A stretch of DNA of 64,000 nucleotides, from assembly GCF_002902965.1 (NCBI RefSeq), contig NZ_CP026107.1, forward strand, positions 1,612,001 through 1,676,000, given 5' to 3'. Shown here piece after piece: positions 8,748 to 18,009 of the stretch. Position 1 is the stretch's first letter; each line of letters starts with the position of its first letter. The notes under the pieces were generated by a model, which saw only the letters and a list, made by a program, of their open reading frames with translations, did no database searches and was not told where the DNA came from. The stretch is from Paraburkholderia hospita (GTDB lineage Bacteria; Pseudomonadota; Gammaproteobacteria; Burkholderiales; Burkholderiaceae). Position numbers and translations under genes: made by a program.

Positions 8748-9200
8748 TCAATGACGCGTGCTCGAACGCTGGGATTCAAGGATTTCAGCGAGCACGGATG
8801 CGACCGTTTTCGATGCTAGCGTGGTTCTCACGGTTTCGTGAATCGAATCGTAGACGTGGCTCAACGTCGAGCCGATACCCCGCCCGACAGGGCAAGCCTG
8901 GCTCGGTTGCGTCGGATGCAACCCGAACTGGCTGCCCTCTTCGAGCGCGTCGAACACATCGAGCAGCGAGATCTTTTCAGCGGGCCTGGCGAGGCGCCAC
9001 CCCGCATTGATGCCGCGATAGCTTTGCACAAGCCCAGCTTTAGACAGGAGGCCGAGCGTCCGTCGGATCACAACGGGATTGGTCTTCACGCTCGCGGCGA
9101 TCCGCTCGGAGGTGACGGGGTCATCAGGATGATCGCGTGCGACGAGCGCCATCCAGGCCAGAATGTGGGTTGCCACCGTAAGGCGGCTATTGGCGCTCAT
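8748..9200 (-). CDS. Rrf2-family transcriptional regulator
   Basis: A 150-residue Rrf2 winged-helix protein: LTVATHILAWMALV at the start, recognition region VTSERIAASVKTNPVVIRRT, the wing GLVQSYRGINAGWRLARPAE, and the dimerisation helix SHVYDSIHETVRTTL. Iron-sulfur Rrf2 members (IscR, NsrR) have three conserved Cys near residues 90-110; here only one is present (QACPVGRG), so a classical cluster is unlikely and a redox-sensing single Cys is possible. It is divergent from the ene-reductase gene at 9573, and two palindromes of the same design lie between them, one next to each gene, implying autoregulation plus control of the reductase. Confidence 0.92.
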   Translation of the reverse strand: MSANSRLTVATHILAWMALVARDHPDDPVTSERIAASVKTNPVVIRRTLGLLSKAGLVQSYRGINAGWRLARPAEKISLLDVFDALEEGSQFGLHPTQPSQACPVGRGIGSTLSHVYDSIHETVRTTLASKTVASVLAEILESQRSSTRH

Positions 9201-9218
9201 ATTACAACCTAATCATCA

Positions 9219-9251
9219 ATTCAGATATAACTATATTAGTTACATCTGAAT
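9219..9251. promoter_or_regulatory. Putative Rrf2 operator 1 (own promoter)
   Basis: An inverted repeat with 13-base arms and a 7-base spacer: ATTCAGATATAAC, TATATTA, GTTACATCTGAAT, with one mismatched pair. It ends 18 bases upstream of the Rrf2 start codon. The core GATGTAAC-N7-GTTACATC (one substitution here) is shared with the site at 9458-9480. Confidence 0.7.
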
Positions 9252-9457
9252 CTGTCAAATTGCCGTCGGACCGCACCCGTTTCCCGTTGCCGACAGCAAA
9301 CATTGGTACGCCATGCTCGATTCCGGGCTCGATTCGAGCCTGAACTGCACCAAAACACGGTTTCCGACCGAAAACTACCATTCACGCCACCCGCACGTAA
9401 AGGAACATCGGTCTATTGCGAAATTTGAATCTTGTCGGTACGATTCGACTCGACTAC

Positions 9458-9480
9458 GATGTAACAACATTAGTTACATC
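9458..9480. promoter_or_regulatory. Putative Rrf2 operator 2 (ene-reductase promoter)
   Basis: A perfect inverted repeat, GATGTAAC, 7-base spacer AACATTA, GTTACATC, about 93 bases before the ene-reductase start at 9573. It matches the core and spacer end (ATTA-GTTACATC) of the palindrome beside the Rrf2 gene. This shared sequence in a divergent regulator/target region is good evidence for one regulator binding both. Confidence 0.7.
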
Positions 9481-9572
9481 AAGGCGGGTTGTAATGCGTG
9501 GATATGGGGTGGCAATTGCTCGCCAACCGCGCATTGCCGCATCTCATTGAATATCCAGACGAGGCTCACGCA

Positions 9573-10655
9573 ATGTCCACACTCTTCGATCCGATCCAGA
9601 TCGGCGCACTGAAACTGCCGAACCGCATCATCATGGCACCGCTTACCCGCATGCGAGCCTTCGACGAACGCGCGCCCGGTCCACTCAACGCGCAGCATTA
9701 CGCGCTGCGCGCGAGCGCTGGGCTGATCATCACTGAAGCCACGTCTGTGACGCAGCAGGGCGTTGGCTACCCGAACACGCCGGGCATCTGGAGCGAGAAG
9801 CAGGTCGAAGGATGGGAGAAAGTCACCTCGGCGGTTCACTCTAACGGCGGCCTGATTGTGTCGCAACTGTGGCACGTCGGCCGCGTCTCCGACCCGGTCT
9901 ACCATCACGGGCAAGCGCCCGTCGCTCCGAGCGCGATCGCCCCGGAAGGCCACGTGACGCGAATTCGTCCGATGCGCGCTTATTCGGTGCCGCGCGCGTT
10001 GGAGACGGATGAGATTCCAGGCATCGTCGAAGATTTCCGGCGTGGCGCAGAGAATGCGAAACGTGCCGGTTTCGATGGCGTCGAGCTGCATGCGGCGAAT
10101 GGCTATCTCTTTGATCAGTTCCTTCATGACGGCTCGAACGAACGGACGGATCGCTATGGCGGCTCGATTGAAAACCGCGCACGCTTTCTTCTCGAAGCCG
10201 TCGACGCGCTGCTCACCGTGTGGCCCGCCAATCGGGTCGGTGTGCATCTGAATCTGATGTCGAGCTCGTATTCGATGCACGACTCGAATCCGCGCGCGCT
10301 GTTCCGCTATGTCGCCGAGCAACTGAACGCACGCCACATCGCGTTCATCTTTGCGCGCGAGTCACTCGATCGTGGCGATCAGCGCATCGGGCGTGACGTG
10401 CGGCGCGTCTTCAATGGCGCGTATATTCTCAACGAAGGACTGACGAAGGAAAGCGGGGAGCAGGCTATTCAACGCGGAGAAGGCGACGCTGCGGCATTTG
10501 GACGTCCCTTTGTCGCCAATCCCGATCTGGTGGAACGATTCCGACGCGGCGCGGCGCTGAATGCGATCAACCCGGAAACGATCTATGCGGACGACGAAGC
10601 GGGCTATAACGACTACCCGTTGCTTGGTGAAATCGCTGAAGCCGCGGGCGGATAG
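9573..10655 (+). CDS. Alkene reductase, Old Yellow Enzyme family (NemA-like), second copy
   Basis: A 360-residue FMN-dependent ene-reductase. It has LPNRIIMAPLTRMRA at the N-terminus, the ligand-binding His/Asn pair in VELHAANGY (about His173 and Asn176), the canonical RTDRYGGSIENRARF, and FGRPFVANPDLVERF. Compared with the paralogue at 759 its motifs are standard. I chose ATG 9573 (MSTLFDPIQIG) because this is the family start; a longer frame from 9498 adds 25 unrelated residues. It is divergently paired with an Rrf2 regulator and preceded by a palindromic operator, suggesting induction by electrophiles or redox stress (inference). Confidence 0.93.
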   Translation: MSTLFDPIQIGALKLPNRIIMAPLTRMRAFDERAPGPLNAQHYALRASAGLIITEATSVTQQGVGYPNTPGIWSEKQVEGWEKVTSAVHSNGGLIVSQLWHVGRVSDPVYHHGQAPVAPSAIAPEGHVTRIRPMRAYSVPRALETDEIPGIVEDFRRGAENAKRAGFDGVELHAANGYLFDQFLHDGSNERTDRYGGSIENRARFLLEAVDALLTVWPANRVGVHLNLMSSSYSMHDSNPRALFRYVAEQLNARHIAFIFARESLDRGDQRIGRDVRRVFNGAYILNEGLTKESGEQAIQRGEGDAAAFGRPFVANPDLVERFRRGAALNAINPETIYADDEAGYNDYPLLGEIAEAAGG

Positions 10656-10788
10656 AAGTCCTCAGAACAAGAAGTAACTGCTTGAACGCAAAGGCGCGGC
10701 CCGTCCCGCATCCAGTCGACTGTCGATCGACGTGTCCGCGCCGGGGCTCTGATGTGATGGACGACTCCCGCTACACGGCGAGAGATTC

Positions 10789-11085
10789 ATGCCAGAGTGG
10801 GCAGGTCGTGATGCCCACGGCAAAGGAGCGTTCATCATGAAAATAGCAACTGTTGGACTGGATCTGACCAGGAATGTGTTGCAGCTTCACGGAGTGGATT
10901 CGCAACGTCGCCTTGTTGTGCGCAAGCAGTTGAGACGCACAGACGTACTCCGGTATTTCGCGAAGCTTGAACCGTGCGTGGTCGGCATGGAAGCGTGTCG
11001 CCCACGACTTCAACAGCTTGCTCACGGTACTGTCAATTCGTCTACCCGCCAAGCCGAACGTCTGTCGTATTCGTATTCGCTTTAG
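10789..11085 (+). pseudogene. IS110-family transposase remnant (5' end only)
   Basis: From ATG 10837 the frame gives MKIATVGLDLTRNVLQLHGV, LVVRKQLRRTDVLRYF and VVGMEAC, which is the DEDD RuvC-like N-terminus of IS110 transposases. After MEAC the frame loses homology (frameshift or deletion) and ends at 11085, so about 80 of an expected ~340 residues remain and the Ser-containing C-terminal domain is absent. The approximately 50 bases upstream (10789-10836) with a good Shine-Dalgarno (AAAGGAG) probably belong to the original element. It is inactive, and marks a past insertion downstream of the ene-reductase gene. Confidence 0.8.
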
Positions 11086-11153
11086 AGCGTCGTGCCGACA
11101 TCGACAAATCGACGACACGGCGCGTGGACTCACCGTGCGCGGCGCCATGCACA

Positions 11154-11681
11154 TCAAAAAGACCCGCACGCATCGGTCAGCACGAGGCCGACTGCCTGTT
11201 GACGGAACCGCTTGATGTACTCGCGGCGAATCTCGCCGAGATAATCTAGCGTGTCCTGCGTGCCCGTCGCGACGATATTCACGACGAAGCCCTCTTCTCG
11301 CACGACGTGCCGCGTGTCGCTGTCGAGCCATTGACCCTGCGTGCGCCACGTGGTGAAGCCGCCGGGAAAGCGTGGTGTCACGACGTCCGCGAGAAACTGC
11401 CTGATCTCCGCGTCGGAAACGGGACGTCCTCCCTTCACGTCGCGGCCAAAGAACAGGTCGGCGGCGATTTCCTTCGTGCCATTGATTTTGCCGCACAGCG
11501 ATTGTGCCGAACGCGCTGCATCCGATGCGCCGACAACTGCTGCGGCACCGCCGGTCGCAACGTCGCCGCCGGGTCCGTTCGCGGCCGCGCCAATCTGCAT
11601 GGGATGACCGCTCACCTGGCAAGCGGTAAGCGCAACGAACGACAACGACGCAGCGAGCATCCTGGTCCGGAAAGTCTGCAT
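11154..11681 (-). CDS. DUF3574 domain-containing putative lipoprotein
   Basis: A 175-residue secreted protein. The N-terminus is a lipoprotein signal peptide (MLAASLSFVALTAC) with cleavage before the Cys at about residue 21. A low-complexity Gly/Ala segment follows and then a DUF3574 domain from about residue 70 (AADLFFGRDVKGGRPVSDAE, VVTPRFPGGFTTWRTQGQW, then EEGFVVNIVATG). The function of DUF3574 is unknown. The gene is single, divergent from ald across about 465 bases. Confidence 0.85.
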   Translation of the reverse strand: MQTFRTRMLAASLSFVALTACQVSGHPMQIGAAANGPGGDVATGGAAAVVGASDAARSAQSLCGKINGTKEIAADLFFGRDVKGGRPVSDAEIRQFLADVVTPRFPGGFTTWRTQGQWLDSDTRHVVREEGFVVNIVATGTQDTLDYLGEIRREYIKRFRQQAVGLVLTDACGSF

Positions 11682-12146
11682 GGTGGTTTCTTTTCGAAAT
11701 CAGCTGTTCAAAGTGCCAACGGGGCAACTGGCGGATTCAACCGATGGACGCAATAGTTTGCTGGAACCGTGGGGCTGGCGTTCGTAGTCCAGCGTCTGTC
11801 TCGGACGCTCGTTCAATCGCGTCTCGCCTCAGCGACGCTGACAGGTCGCCACAGGCGTTTCAACCAAAACAGAACAAAATTACATTAACAAACACTGCCA
11901 GACCATCGATATTATTTTTGGAATTGCTGCCTACAGCCCTATACACCGGCGGGCATGCCGGCGCGCCTCATGCGTGCCGCCCCCGATTCCCGCACGCATC
12001 CGTTTCGATGCATCCGTCGCAAGCTGCGTGCGTTAGCGTCGGCTAAACCCTCCCGCGCCGGCGGCTCGTGGGTTCGGGTGAGCGTCTTACGAATCGCATA
12101 AATCAAATAATTTCGCGTGAGACATGCAGTTCACACAGGAGGCAAT
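11682..12146. other. Divergent intergenic region upstream of ald
   Basis: About 465 bases. It holds an AT-rich part near 11875-11940 and the ald leader with a strong AGGAGG ribosome-binding site at about 12137. No open frame here has recognisable features. Promoters for the DUF3574 gene and ald must be in this stretch but I could not fix their positions. Confidence 0.4.
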
Positions 12147-13265
12147 ATGCATATAGGCGTTCCGAAGGAGATCAAGAACCACGAATATCGCGTCGGCCTC
12201 ACGCCGTCATCCGTGCGGGAGATCATTGCGCACGGACACAAGGTCAGCGTGGAGACGGGCGCGGGCAGTGGCATCGGCGCATCCGACGATGCGTACAGAA
12301 CAGCAGGCGCAGACGTGCTGCCTGGCGCCGAGGCGGTTTTTGCGGCCGCCGACATGATCGTCAAGGTCAAAGAGCCGCAAGCTGTCGAGCGCGCGATGCT
12401 GCGCGACGGACAGGTTCTCTTCACCTACCTGCACCTCGCACCCGACCCGCAGCAGTGCGCCGATCTCGTGAGAAGCAACGCAGTCTGCATCGCGTACGAA
12501 ACCGTCACTCAGCCCGCTGGCGGACTGCCGCTGCTTGCGCCGATGTCCGAAGTCGCGGGGCGCATGTCGATTCAGGCGGGAGCGTTTTGCCTGGAGCGCG
12601 CTCACGGCGGCAAGGGCATCTTGCTCGGCGGCGTGGCGGGCGTGCCGTCCGCGAGAATCGTCATTCTCGGCGGCGGCGTGGTCGGCTCGAACGCGGCGCA
12701 GATCGCCGTCGGCACGGGTGCGCAGGTCGTCGTGATCGATCGCAACGTCGACGTGTTGCGGCGCATGGACCGCCTGCTTGGCGCGCGCGTGATCACCGTG
12801 TATTCGAATCAGGACAACATCGAACAACACGTGCTCGATGCCGACCTCGTGATTGGCGGTGTGCTGGTGCCCGGCGCGGCCGCGCCCAAGCTGGTGACGC
12901 GCAAGATGGTCGAAGCGATGCGTCCGGGTTCGGCGATCGTCGACGTCGCCATCGATCAGGGCGGATGCTGCGAAACAGCACGCGCCACGACGCACGCTGA
13001 GCCGACGTACAAGGTCGGCGATATCGTGCATTACTGCGTGGCGAACATGCCGGGCGGCGTGCCGCGCACGTCCACCTACGCGCTGAACAACGCGACACTG
13101 CCTTTCGTCCTGCAGATCGCGGACAAAGGCTGGCGCAAGGCTCTCACCGACGACGAGCATCTCCGTCGCGGCCTGAATGTGGCGTTCGGCGCGGTGACCT
13201 GTCCTGAAGTCGCCGAAGCACTGGGCTACGCCTGTGAAGACGCAGGCGTCGTCGCCGCTGGATAG
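12147..13265 (+). CDS. ald: Alanine dehydrogenase
   Basis: A 372-residue NAD-dependent L-alanine dehydrogenase that interconverts alanine and pyruvate plus ammonia in the cytoplasm. The family start [20 protein letters not shown], the substrate-binding Lys in IVKVKEPQ (about residue 75), the active-site His in [10 protein letters not shown] (about residue 96) and the nucleotide-binding loop [15 protein letters not shown] (about residue 174) are all present, with full family length (about 370). AGGAGG sits a few bases before ATG 12147, which decides this start over an upstream in-frame one at 12117. The gene stands alone. Confidence 0.97.
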   Translation: MHIGVPKEIKNHEYRVGLTPSSVREIIAHGHKVSVETGAGSGIGASDDAYRTAGADVLPGAEAVFAAADMIVKVKEPQAVERAMLRDGQVLFTYLHLAPDPQQCADLVRSNAVCIAYETVTQPAGGLPLLAPMSEVAGRMSIQAGAFCLERAHGGKGILLGGVAGVPSARIVILGGGVVGSNAAQIAVGTGAQVVVIDRNVDVLRRMDRLLGARVITVYSNQDNIEQHVLDADLVIGGVLVPGAAAPKLVTRKMVEAMRPGSAIVDVAIDQGGCCETARATTHAEPTYKVGDIVHYCVANMPGGVPRTSTYALNNATLPFVLQIADKGWRKALTDDEHLRRGLNVAFGAVTCPEVAEALGYACEDAGVVAAG

Positions 13266-13406
13266 TCCAGAGATGAAGCGCGGTTATCGAACGATGGTGG
13301 CGACCGCTGGCCGTCGGTGGTTCGCTGCCGTTCGGGCAGACGACGGGCACGGGCCGCCTCGTCCGTGAAATCATCTTCGGCAGTATCGATCGGGAAAAAG
13401 GGACGA

Positions 13407-14960
13407 TCAACGCGCAAACGTGCCCAGCCCTTCCGCGTTGTAGTACTCGAGCGTCACCTGATTGCTCAGGAACGACACCTTCGAAATCGTCCCAGGTGCA
13501 GCGTTTTCGTTGACGAGCGTGAACGTGAAGGTATCGCCGTCCCAGTGCGACAGCGGCAAGCGCAATGGCGTTGCGCCGATCGTCAAAAGCAGCGATCCGC
13601 CCGCGTCGCTGATCAGCGCTGGCCCGTAGTAGTCGTTGTTGTAGGTGCCCGTGTATGTGGAAAGCGCGCGCGCCGGGAATGGCGACGCGGGCGGCGCTAC
13701 GCCGACGAGCGAGCCCGCTGGCCTGGCGAGACCGGCTAACGCGTCGTTATAGAGCTTGAACCAGTCGCGCTGGATCGAGCCGAACTGCACGAGATCGAAG
13801 AACTGCGCGGTGAGCGTTTCGGGAACGCCGATCGGCCAGCCATTGGTGAGCGCCACGATTGCGCAGCCCGTCGAAGGCACCACGACGAAGTTCGTCGCTG
13901 CTCCCGCGCCGAATGCGCCCGAATGGCTATAGCTCGCACGACCCGCCGCTGTCGTGCCGACGTTGAAGCCGAAGCCGTAGTAGCTCGCGCTCTGCCCGTT
14001 GCCCGCCGGGGCCGTCTGCGATTGCGGGCTGATCGCTGCATTGAGCGCCGTCGCATCGACGAGGCGATTGCCGTTGAAGACACCGTTGCCGAGCATCATG
14101 GCGAGCCACTTCGCCATGTCGTTTGCAGAAGAGCTGACGCCGCCAGCAGGCGATTGCGCGTCGGGCATCGAACCGAGGCCGATCACCCATTGGCCGTTGC
14201 GCTTCACGTGGCCGGTGGCCCGGTTCGCGCGCGCAATGAAATCGGCGTAGCGCGAGCTCGTGCTCGCCATGCCGAGCGGCTGATAGAGCGTTTGCTCCGA
14301 CAGGGTCGCCCAATCGACGCCCGCCGCCGATGCCACTGAAATCGCGCCCGCTGTCAGACCGAAGTTCGTGTAGGCGTACGAGCGGCGAAACGGCGCAAGC
14401 GGCAGAGAGCGCAGGCGCTGCAAGATCGTCGTCTGGTCGTAGCCCATGTCCTCCAGCAGATCGCCCGCGTGATCCGGCAAGCCCGAGCGGTGCGAGTACA
14501 AGTCGCCGATGGAGACTTGCGCGCTCACATCCGCGTCCGACAGCGTGAACCACGGCAGATGCGCGCGCACGGGCGTGTCCCATGACACCGTGCCGATTCC
14601 GATCTGATGCGCGACCACCATCGAGCCGACCGGCTTCGACAGCGACGCGATCTGAAACACCGTGTCGGGATCGACGGCGAGTCCCGAACCGAGGAGCCGC
14701 GTGCCGAAGCCCTTCGCGTAGACCGTCTGAAGATTGCGCACGACGGCGACCGACATGCCGGGCACGCCTGTGGACGTCATCAGGTTGTTGGCGAGCGTGT
14801 CGAGTTGCGCGATGGCGGCATCGATCTGCGCGCCGGGTACGGGTGCTTCCGCGTTAGCGCTATTGCTGCCGCTGGCCGAATCGCTGGAGCCGCCGCACGC
14901 AGCGACGGCCCCGCACATCGCGGCGCCGAGAAAGCGCCGCCGTCCTTGCCCTGAAGTCAT
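13407..14960 (-). CDS. Serine hydrolase, beta-lactamase/penicillin-binding-protein fold (class C-like), exported
   Basis: A 517-residue exported protein. The N-terminus GRRRFLGAAMCGAVAACGG has a twin-arginine-like RRxFL motif and a lipobox ending in Cys, so a Tat-exported lipoprotein is likely. The serine beta-lactamase-like domain covers about residues 45-390, with the catalytic SxxK in IASLSKPVG, the YxN in YAYTNFG and the HxG in YSHSGAFG. A C-terminal beta-domain of about 100 residues follows (STYTGTYNNDYYGP ...), as in many esterase-type members. It could be an esterase, D-aminopeptidase or peptidase; a true beta-lactamase is less likely. No neighbour explains the role. Confidence 0.9.
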   Translation of the reverse strand: MTSGQGRRRFLGAAMCGAVAACGGSSDSASGSNSANAEAPVPGAQIDAAIAQLDTLANNLMTSTGVPGMSVAVVRNLQTVYAKGFGTRLLGSGLAVDPDTVFQIASLSKPVGSMVVAHQIGIGTVSWDTPVRAHLPWFTLSDADVSAQVSIGDLYSHRSGLPDHAGDLLEDMGYDQTTILQRLRSLPLAPFRRSYAYTNFGLTAGAISVASAAGVDWATLSEQTLYQPLGMASTSSRYADFIARANRATGHVKRNGQWVIGLGSMPDAQSPAGGVSSSANDMAKWLAMMLGNGVFNGNRLVDATALNAAISPQSQTAPAGNGQSASYYGFGFNVGTTAAGRASYSHSGAFGAGAATNFVVVPSTGCAIVALTNGWPIGVPETLTAQFFDLVQFGSIQRDWFKLYNDALAGLARPAGSLVGVAPPASPFPARALSTYTGTYNNDYYGPALISDAGGSLLLTIGATPLRLPLSHWDGDTFTFTLVNENAAPGTISKVSFLSNQVTLEYYNAEGLGTFAR

Positions 14961-15278
14961 GCCACATCTCCGGATGACTGCTGTCGCGGTTGAAGGCTTG
15001 TGCCGACGCCGCTGTCGTGCTCGCCGCGCCCGGCTTTCAGTTATAGATCATCGCCGAACGGAGTTGAAAGCCCAACGTTCGAGTAGGCTCGACATTTTGG
15101 TCCTCCTCACTCGAGCAGGCGTGGCCAATTTGTCGGTTCAAGTCACGGCTGTGCTGATTGTCTTTCGTTCTTTCTGCAGTTCATTTTGGGCTGCATCGTC
15201 AAAATTGATGAGCATAAAGGGGTCAGGCAACGCAGGGTGCCGCCGATCTCCGGAGCTCTTATCGGCGCACTGTCGGGA
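14961..15278. other. Intergenic stretch with no supported gene
   Basis: About 320 bases between the start of the serine hydrolase gene and the end of the small reverse gene at 15279. I see no gene, clear operator or terminator in it. Confidence 0.35.
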
Positions 15279-15554
15279 TCAATCGGTCTCGCATGGCACA
15301 CGCCAAACCTGAGCCAATTTGGAGACGTCCATCGTCAATCGTCTGGTATCTGGCGGAAACACGCACCACGAGCCGTCTGCGTGTCGAAAAAAGATAAGTT
15401 CAAGCGTGCCGGCAGAACGTGTGGCCTCGACACGGACGCACCTCCACTGTTTGCATCGGATGTGCCTGGATCGCGTGACTCGTGCGCGTGCATTTGACCC
15501 GGCACCAAACCATTTCTCCACCACTGATCGCAAGGATCCTTCACGGAAACTCAT
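15279..15554 (-). CDS. Small hypothetical protein
   Basis: A 91-residue basic protein starting MSFREGSLRSVVEKWFG and containing WRCVRVEATRSAGTLELIFF and HADGSWCVFPP. A GGAGGTG ribosome-binding site lies just upstream of ATG 15554, which selects this start over an in-frame one 33 bases earlier. The pattern of alternating hydrophobic residues and the 'RHxDGSWxVFPP' part look like a small beta-rich domain, and the style resembles short conserved hypothetical proteins of Burkholderiaceae, but I cannot name a family. Function unknown. Confidence 0.55.
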   Translation of the reverse strand: MSFREGSLRSVVEKWFGAGSNARARVTRSRHIRCKQWRCVRVEATRSAGTLELIFFRHADGSWCVFPPDTRRLTMDVSKLAQVWRVPCETD

Positions 15555-15651
15555 CGCCCACCTCCATGCGCCACGATTGACTGACACTTACCCGTAATCC
15601 GTAACCGCTGCGGAGTTAGGAACGTCTTGCGTCCACAACGGTACGTTTGCG

Positions 15652-15675
15652 AAAAAAAGCCCGGGAATACCGGGC
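15652..15675 (-). terminator. Rho-independent terminator (reverse strand)
   Basis: On the reverse strand GCCCGG, a five-base loop and CCGGGC are followed by a run of seven T (A at 15652-15658 on the forward strand). It lies downstream of the small gene at 15741-16004, and so closes the etfB-etfA-hypothetical transcript. Confidence 0.75.
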
Positions 15676-15740
15676 AAAAGGCTCGCGCTCTCACACGCGA
15701 ACATCGGAGATGCATGCGCGCTCTCAAACTTTTAACCGCT

Positions 15741-16004
15741 CTATGCCACGCTTCGTCGTGGTAACGCGCGATTTGCCTTTTCGTCCCATCGTCGACTGCT
15801 CAGCCGGGCGGCTCGTATCGCGTGATCAAAATTTTCATCCGTCGCAACGTGCCTGTGATCGACACTCACCAACCAGCTGCCGTCAGCAAGACACCAACGG
15901 ATACGACGCTCCTCGACCAGGCCTGAAAACCATCGCCAAATGTCTGCGTCCTCTGCATTGACGGCATTCGCGGCGTTTTGCCGGATCTGAGTTGAGATAT
16001 CCAA
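15741..16004 (-). CDS. Small hypothetical protein, third gene after etfBA
   Basis: An 87-residue frame starting at a TTG codon at 16004 with a strong AAGGAGGAG ribosome-binding site five bases before it. It reads (M)DISTQIRQNAANAVN, then DADIWRWFSGLVEERRIRWC and ADGSWLVSVDHRHVATDEN. It begins 40 bases after the stop of etfA, and a Rho-independent terminator follows, so it is probably the last gene of the etf transcript. No family recognised. The TTG start and small size keep confidence moderate. Confidence 0.5.
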   Translation of the reverse strand: MDISTQIRQNAANAVNAEDADIWRWFSGLVEERRIRWCLADGSWLVSVDHRHVATDENFDHAIRAARLSSRRWDEKANRALPRRSVA

Positions 16005-16044
16005 AGGCTCCTCCTTCAGTGAAAGGGCTCAAATCTCAAGGAGC

Positions 16045-16977
16045 TCAGATGCCGGCTACCAGTTCTGGCACGACCGCGAACAGATCCCCAACCAGGCCAT
16101 AATCCGCGACGCTGAAAATCGGCGCTTCTTCGTCCTTGTTGATCGCGACGATCACCTTCGAGTCCTTCATGCCCGCCAGATGCTGGATCGCGCCCGAGAT
16201 GCCCACCGCGATGTAAAGCTGCGGCGCGACGATCTTGCCGGTTTGACCGACCTGATAGTCATTCGGAACGTAGCCAGCATCGACGGCTGCGCGCGATGCG
16301 CCCATTGCTGCGCCGAGCTTGTCGGCCAGTGGCTCCAGCACTTTCGTGTAGTTCTCGCCACTGCCCAGACCGCGGCCACCTGACACGATGACGTGCGCCG
16401 ACGTCAGCTCCGGACGATCCAGCTTCGTCACTTCACGGCTCACGAACTGCGAGATGCCCGTATCGGCTGCCGCTTCGATCTTCTCGACCGAGGCGCTGCC
16501 GCCTTCTGCTGCCACCGGGTCGAAGCCCGTTGCGCGCACCGTGATGACCTTGATGGGATCTTGAGATTGCACGATGGCGATGGCGTTGCCAGCGTAGATC
16601 GGGCGCTCGAACGTATCGGCCGAGTCGACAGCCGTGATGTCGCTGATCTGCGCGACATCGAGTTTCGCCGCAATACGCGGCGCGATGTTCTTGCCGTAGG
16701 CCGTCGCCGGGGCGAGAATGTGCGAGTAATCCTTTGCGATGCTCAGCACCGTCGCTTCGACGTTTTCCGCGAGGCCTGCTGCCAGTTGCGGCGCGTCAGC
16801 GAGCAGCACCTTCGCCACGCCCGCCACCTTCGCAGCGGCATCCGCCGCGCCTTGTGTGTTGTGACCTGCAACCAGCACATGAATGTCGCCGCCAATCTTC
16901 TGCGCGGCAGCAACCGTATTCAGCGTCGCTGCCTTCAGCGCTGCGTTGTCGTGTTCAGCAATTACCAGAATCGTCAT
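16045..16977 (-). CDS. etfA: Electron transfer flavoprotein subunit alpha
   Basis: A 310-residue FAD-binding subunit of ETF, which takes electrons from acyl-CoA dehydrogenases and passes them to ETF-quinone oxidoreductase. The N-terminal domain begins [18 protein letters not shown]. The C-terminal FAD-binding domain shows [53 protein letters not shown] (residues about 240-260) and [16 protein letters not shown]. It follows etfB with a gap of about 15 bases, in one operon. Its place beside a cluster with an acyl-CoA dehydrogenase (26300) makes it the likely electron acceptor of that enzyme, though it may be the general housekeeping ETF. Confidence 0.97.
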   Translation of the reverse strand: MTILVIAEHDNAALKAATLNTVAAAQKIGGDIHVLVAGHNTQGAADAAAKVAGVAKVLLADAPQLAAGLAENVEATVLSIAKDYSHILAPATAYGKNIAPRIAAKLDVAQISDITAVDSADTFERPIYAGNAIAIVQSQDPIKVITVRATGFDPVAAEGGSASVEKIEAAADTGISQFVSREVTKLDRPELTSAHVIVSGGRGLGSGENYTKVLEPLADKLGAAMGASRAAVDAGYVPNDYQVGQTGKIVAPQLYIAVGISGAIQHLAGMKDSKVIVAINKDEEAPIFSVADYGLVGDLFAVVPELVAGI

Positions 16978-16992
16978 GTTCTTTCCCGTGCT

Positions 16993-17742
16993 TCAGAGAA
17001 CTTTGGCTTCGGTCTTGAGCTTCTCGACCAACGCGGACACGTCGGGCACCTTCACGCCAGCCTGGCGCTTAAGCGGCTCGCTGACTTTCAGCGTCTTCAG
17101 ACGCGGCCTGACATCGACGCCCAGGTCTTCGGGCTTCACGGTTTCGAGCGGCTTCTTCTTCGCCTTCATGATGTTCGGCAGCGTCACGTAGCGCGGCTCG
17201 TTCAGGCGCAGATCGGTCGTGATGACTGCGGGCAACGTCAGCGACAACGTTTCCGCGCCGCCATCCACTTCACGCGACACCGTCACCTTGCCATCCGCGA
17301 CAACAACCTTCGATGCAAACGTCGCCTGCGGGAGATTCGCCAGCGCAGCGAGCATCTGGCCCGTCTGGTTGGAATCGTCGTCGATGGCCTGCTTGCCGAG
17401 AATCACCAGTTGAGGCTGTTCCTTGTCGACCAGCGCCTTGAGCAGCTTCGCCACAGCCAGCGGCTGCAGGTCTTCACCCGATTCGATCAGGATCGCGCGG
17501 TCCGCGCCGATCGCCAGCGCCGTGCGCAGCGTTTCCTGACATTGCGTCACGCCCGCCGACACAGCGATCACTTCCGTCGCCACGCCCGCTTCCCGCAGAC
17601 GCACGGCTTCCTCGACGGCGATTTCGTCGAATGGATTCATCGACATCTTCACATTCGCAATGTCGACGCCCGTGTTGTCCGACTTCACGCGGACCTTCAC
17701 GTTGTAATCGATGACACGTTTGACTGGCACCACAATTTTCAT
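16993..17742 (-). CDS. etfB: Electron transfer flavoprotein subunit beta
   Basis: A 249-residue AMP-binding ETF subunit starting [20 protein letters not shown]. It has [17 protein letters not shown], the region [20 protein letters not shown], the AMP-site [20 protein letters not shown] and the ETF recognition-loop region [20 protein letters not shown], all typical of the family. The ATG at 17742 has GGAGG upstream; a longer frame from 17850 is spurious. It is first in the etfBA operon and is divergent from the ThDP decarboxylase genes. Confidence 0.97.
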   Translation of the reverse strand: MKIVVPVKRVIDYNVKVRVKSDNTGVDIANVKMSMNPFDEIAVEEAVRLREAGVATEVIAVSAGVTQCQETLRTALAIGADRAILIESGEDLQPLAVAKLLKALVDKEQPQLVILGKQAIDDDSNQTGQMLAALANLPQATFASKVVVADGKVTVSREVDGGAETLSLTLPAVITTDLRLNEPRYVTLPNIMKAKKKPLETVKPEDLGVDVRPRLKTLKVSEPLKRQAGVKVPDVSALVEKLKTEAKVL

Positions 17743-18009
17743 GAGCATCCTCCAATCAGGTTGGTGACAAGTTTGCTCACTACCGCCGGTAGACGGAATT
17801 CGCCATTCACAAACGGCGCGTTTCAACGACTCGAACGCTTTTAAGCCCAATCACCAGAGACAGAATCGTTAACCTGAAGCTAACCACGCCTTCCGGAATC
17901 ACAAATTGAGTGAATGGTGTCGCCAGGGCACGCTGTTATGCATGTCGGCGCGTCCATACAACAAGTGACGTCGCGTCCCTTTTCAACTCATCAACGTGAT
18001 TTCGACACC

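Noticed and set aside
13407..14960. Calling the serine hydrolase an AmpC beta-lactamase
   Set aside because: It has SxxK, YxN and HxG motifs but an extra C-terminal domain and lipoprotein/Tat signal, and lacks the KTG motif; an esterase or peptidase is more likely.
16393..17844. A forward frame of 483 codons opposite etfAB
   Set aside because: Antisense shadow of two highly conserved genes; Arg-rich low-information product.
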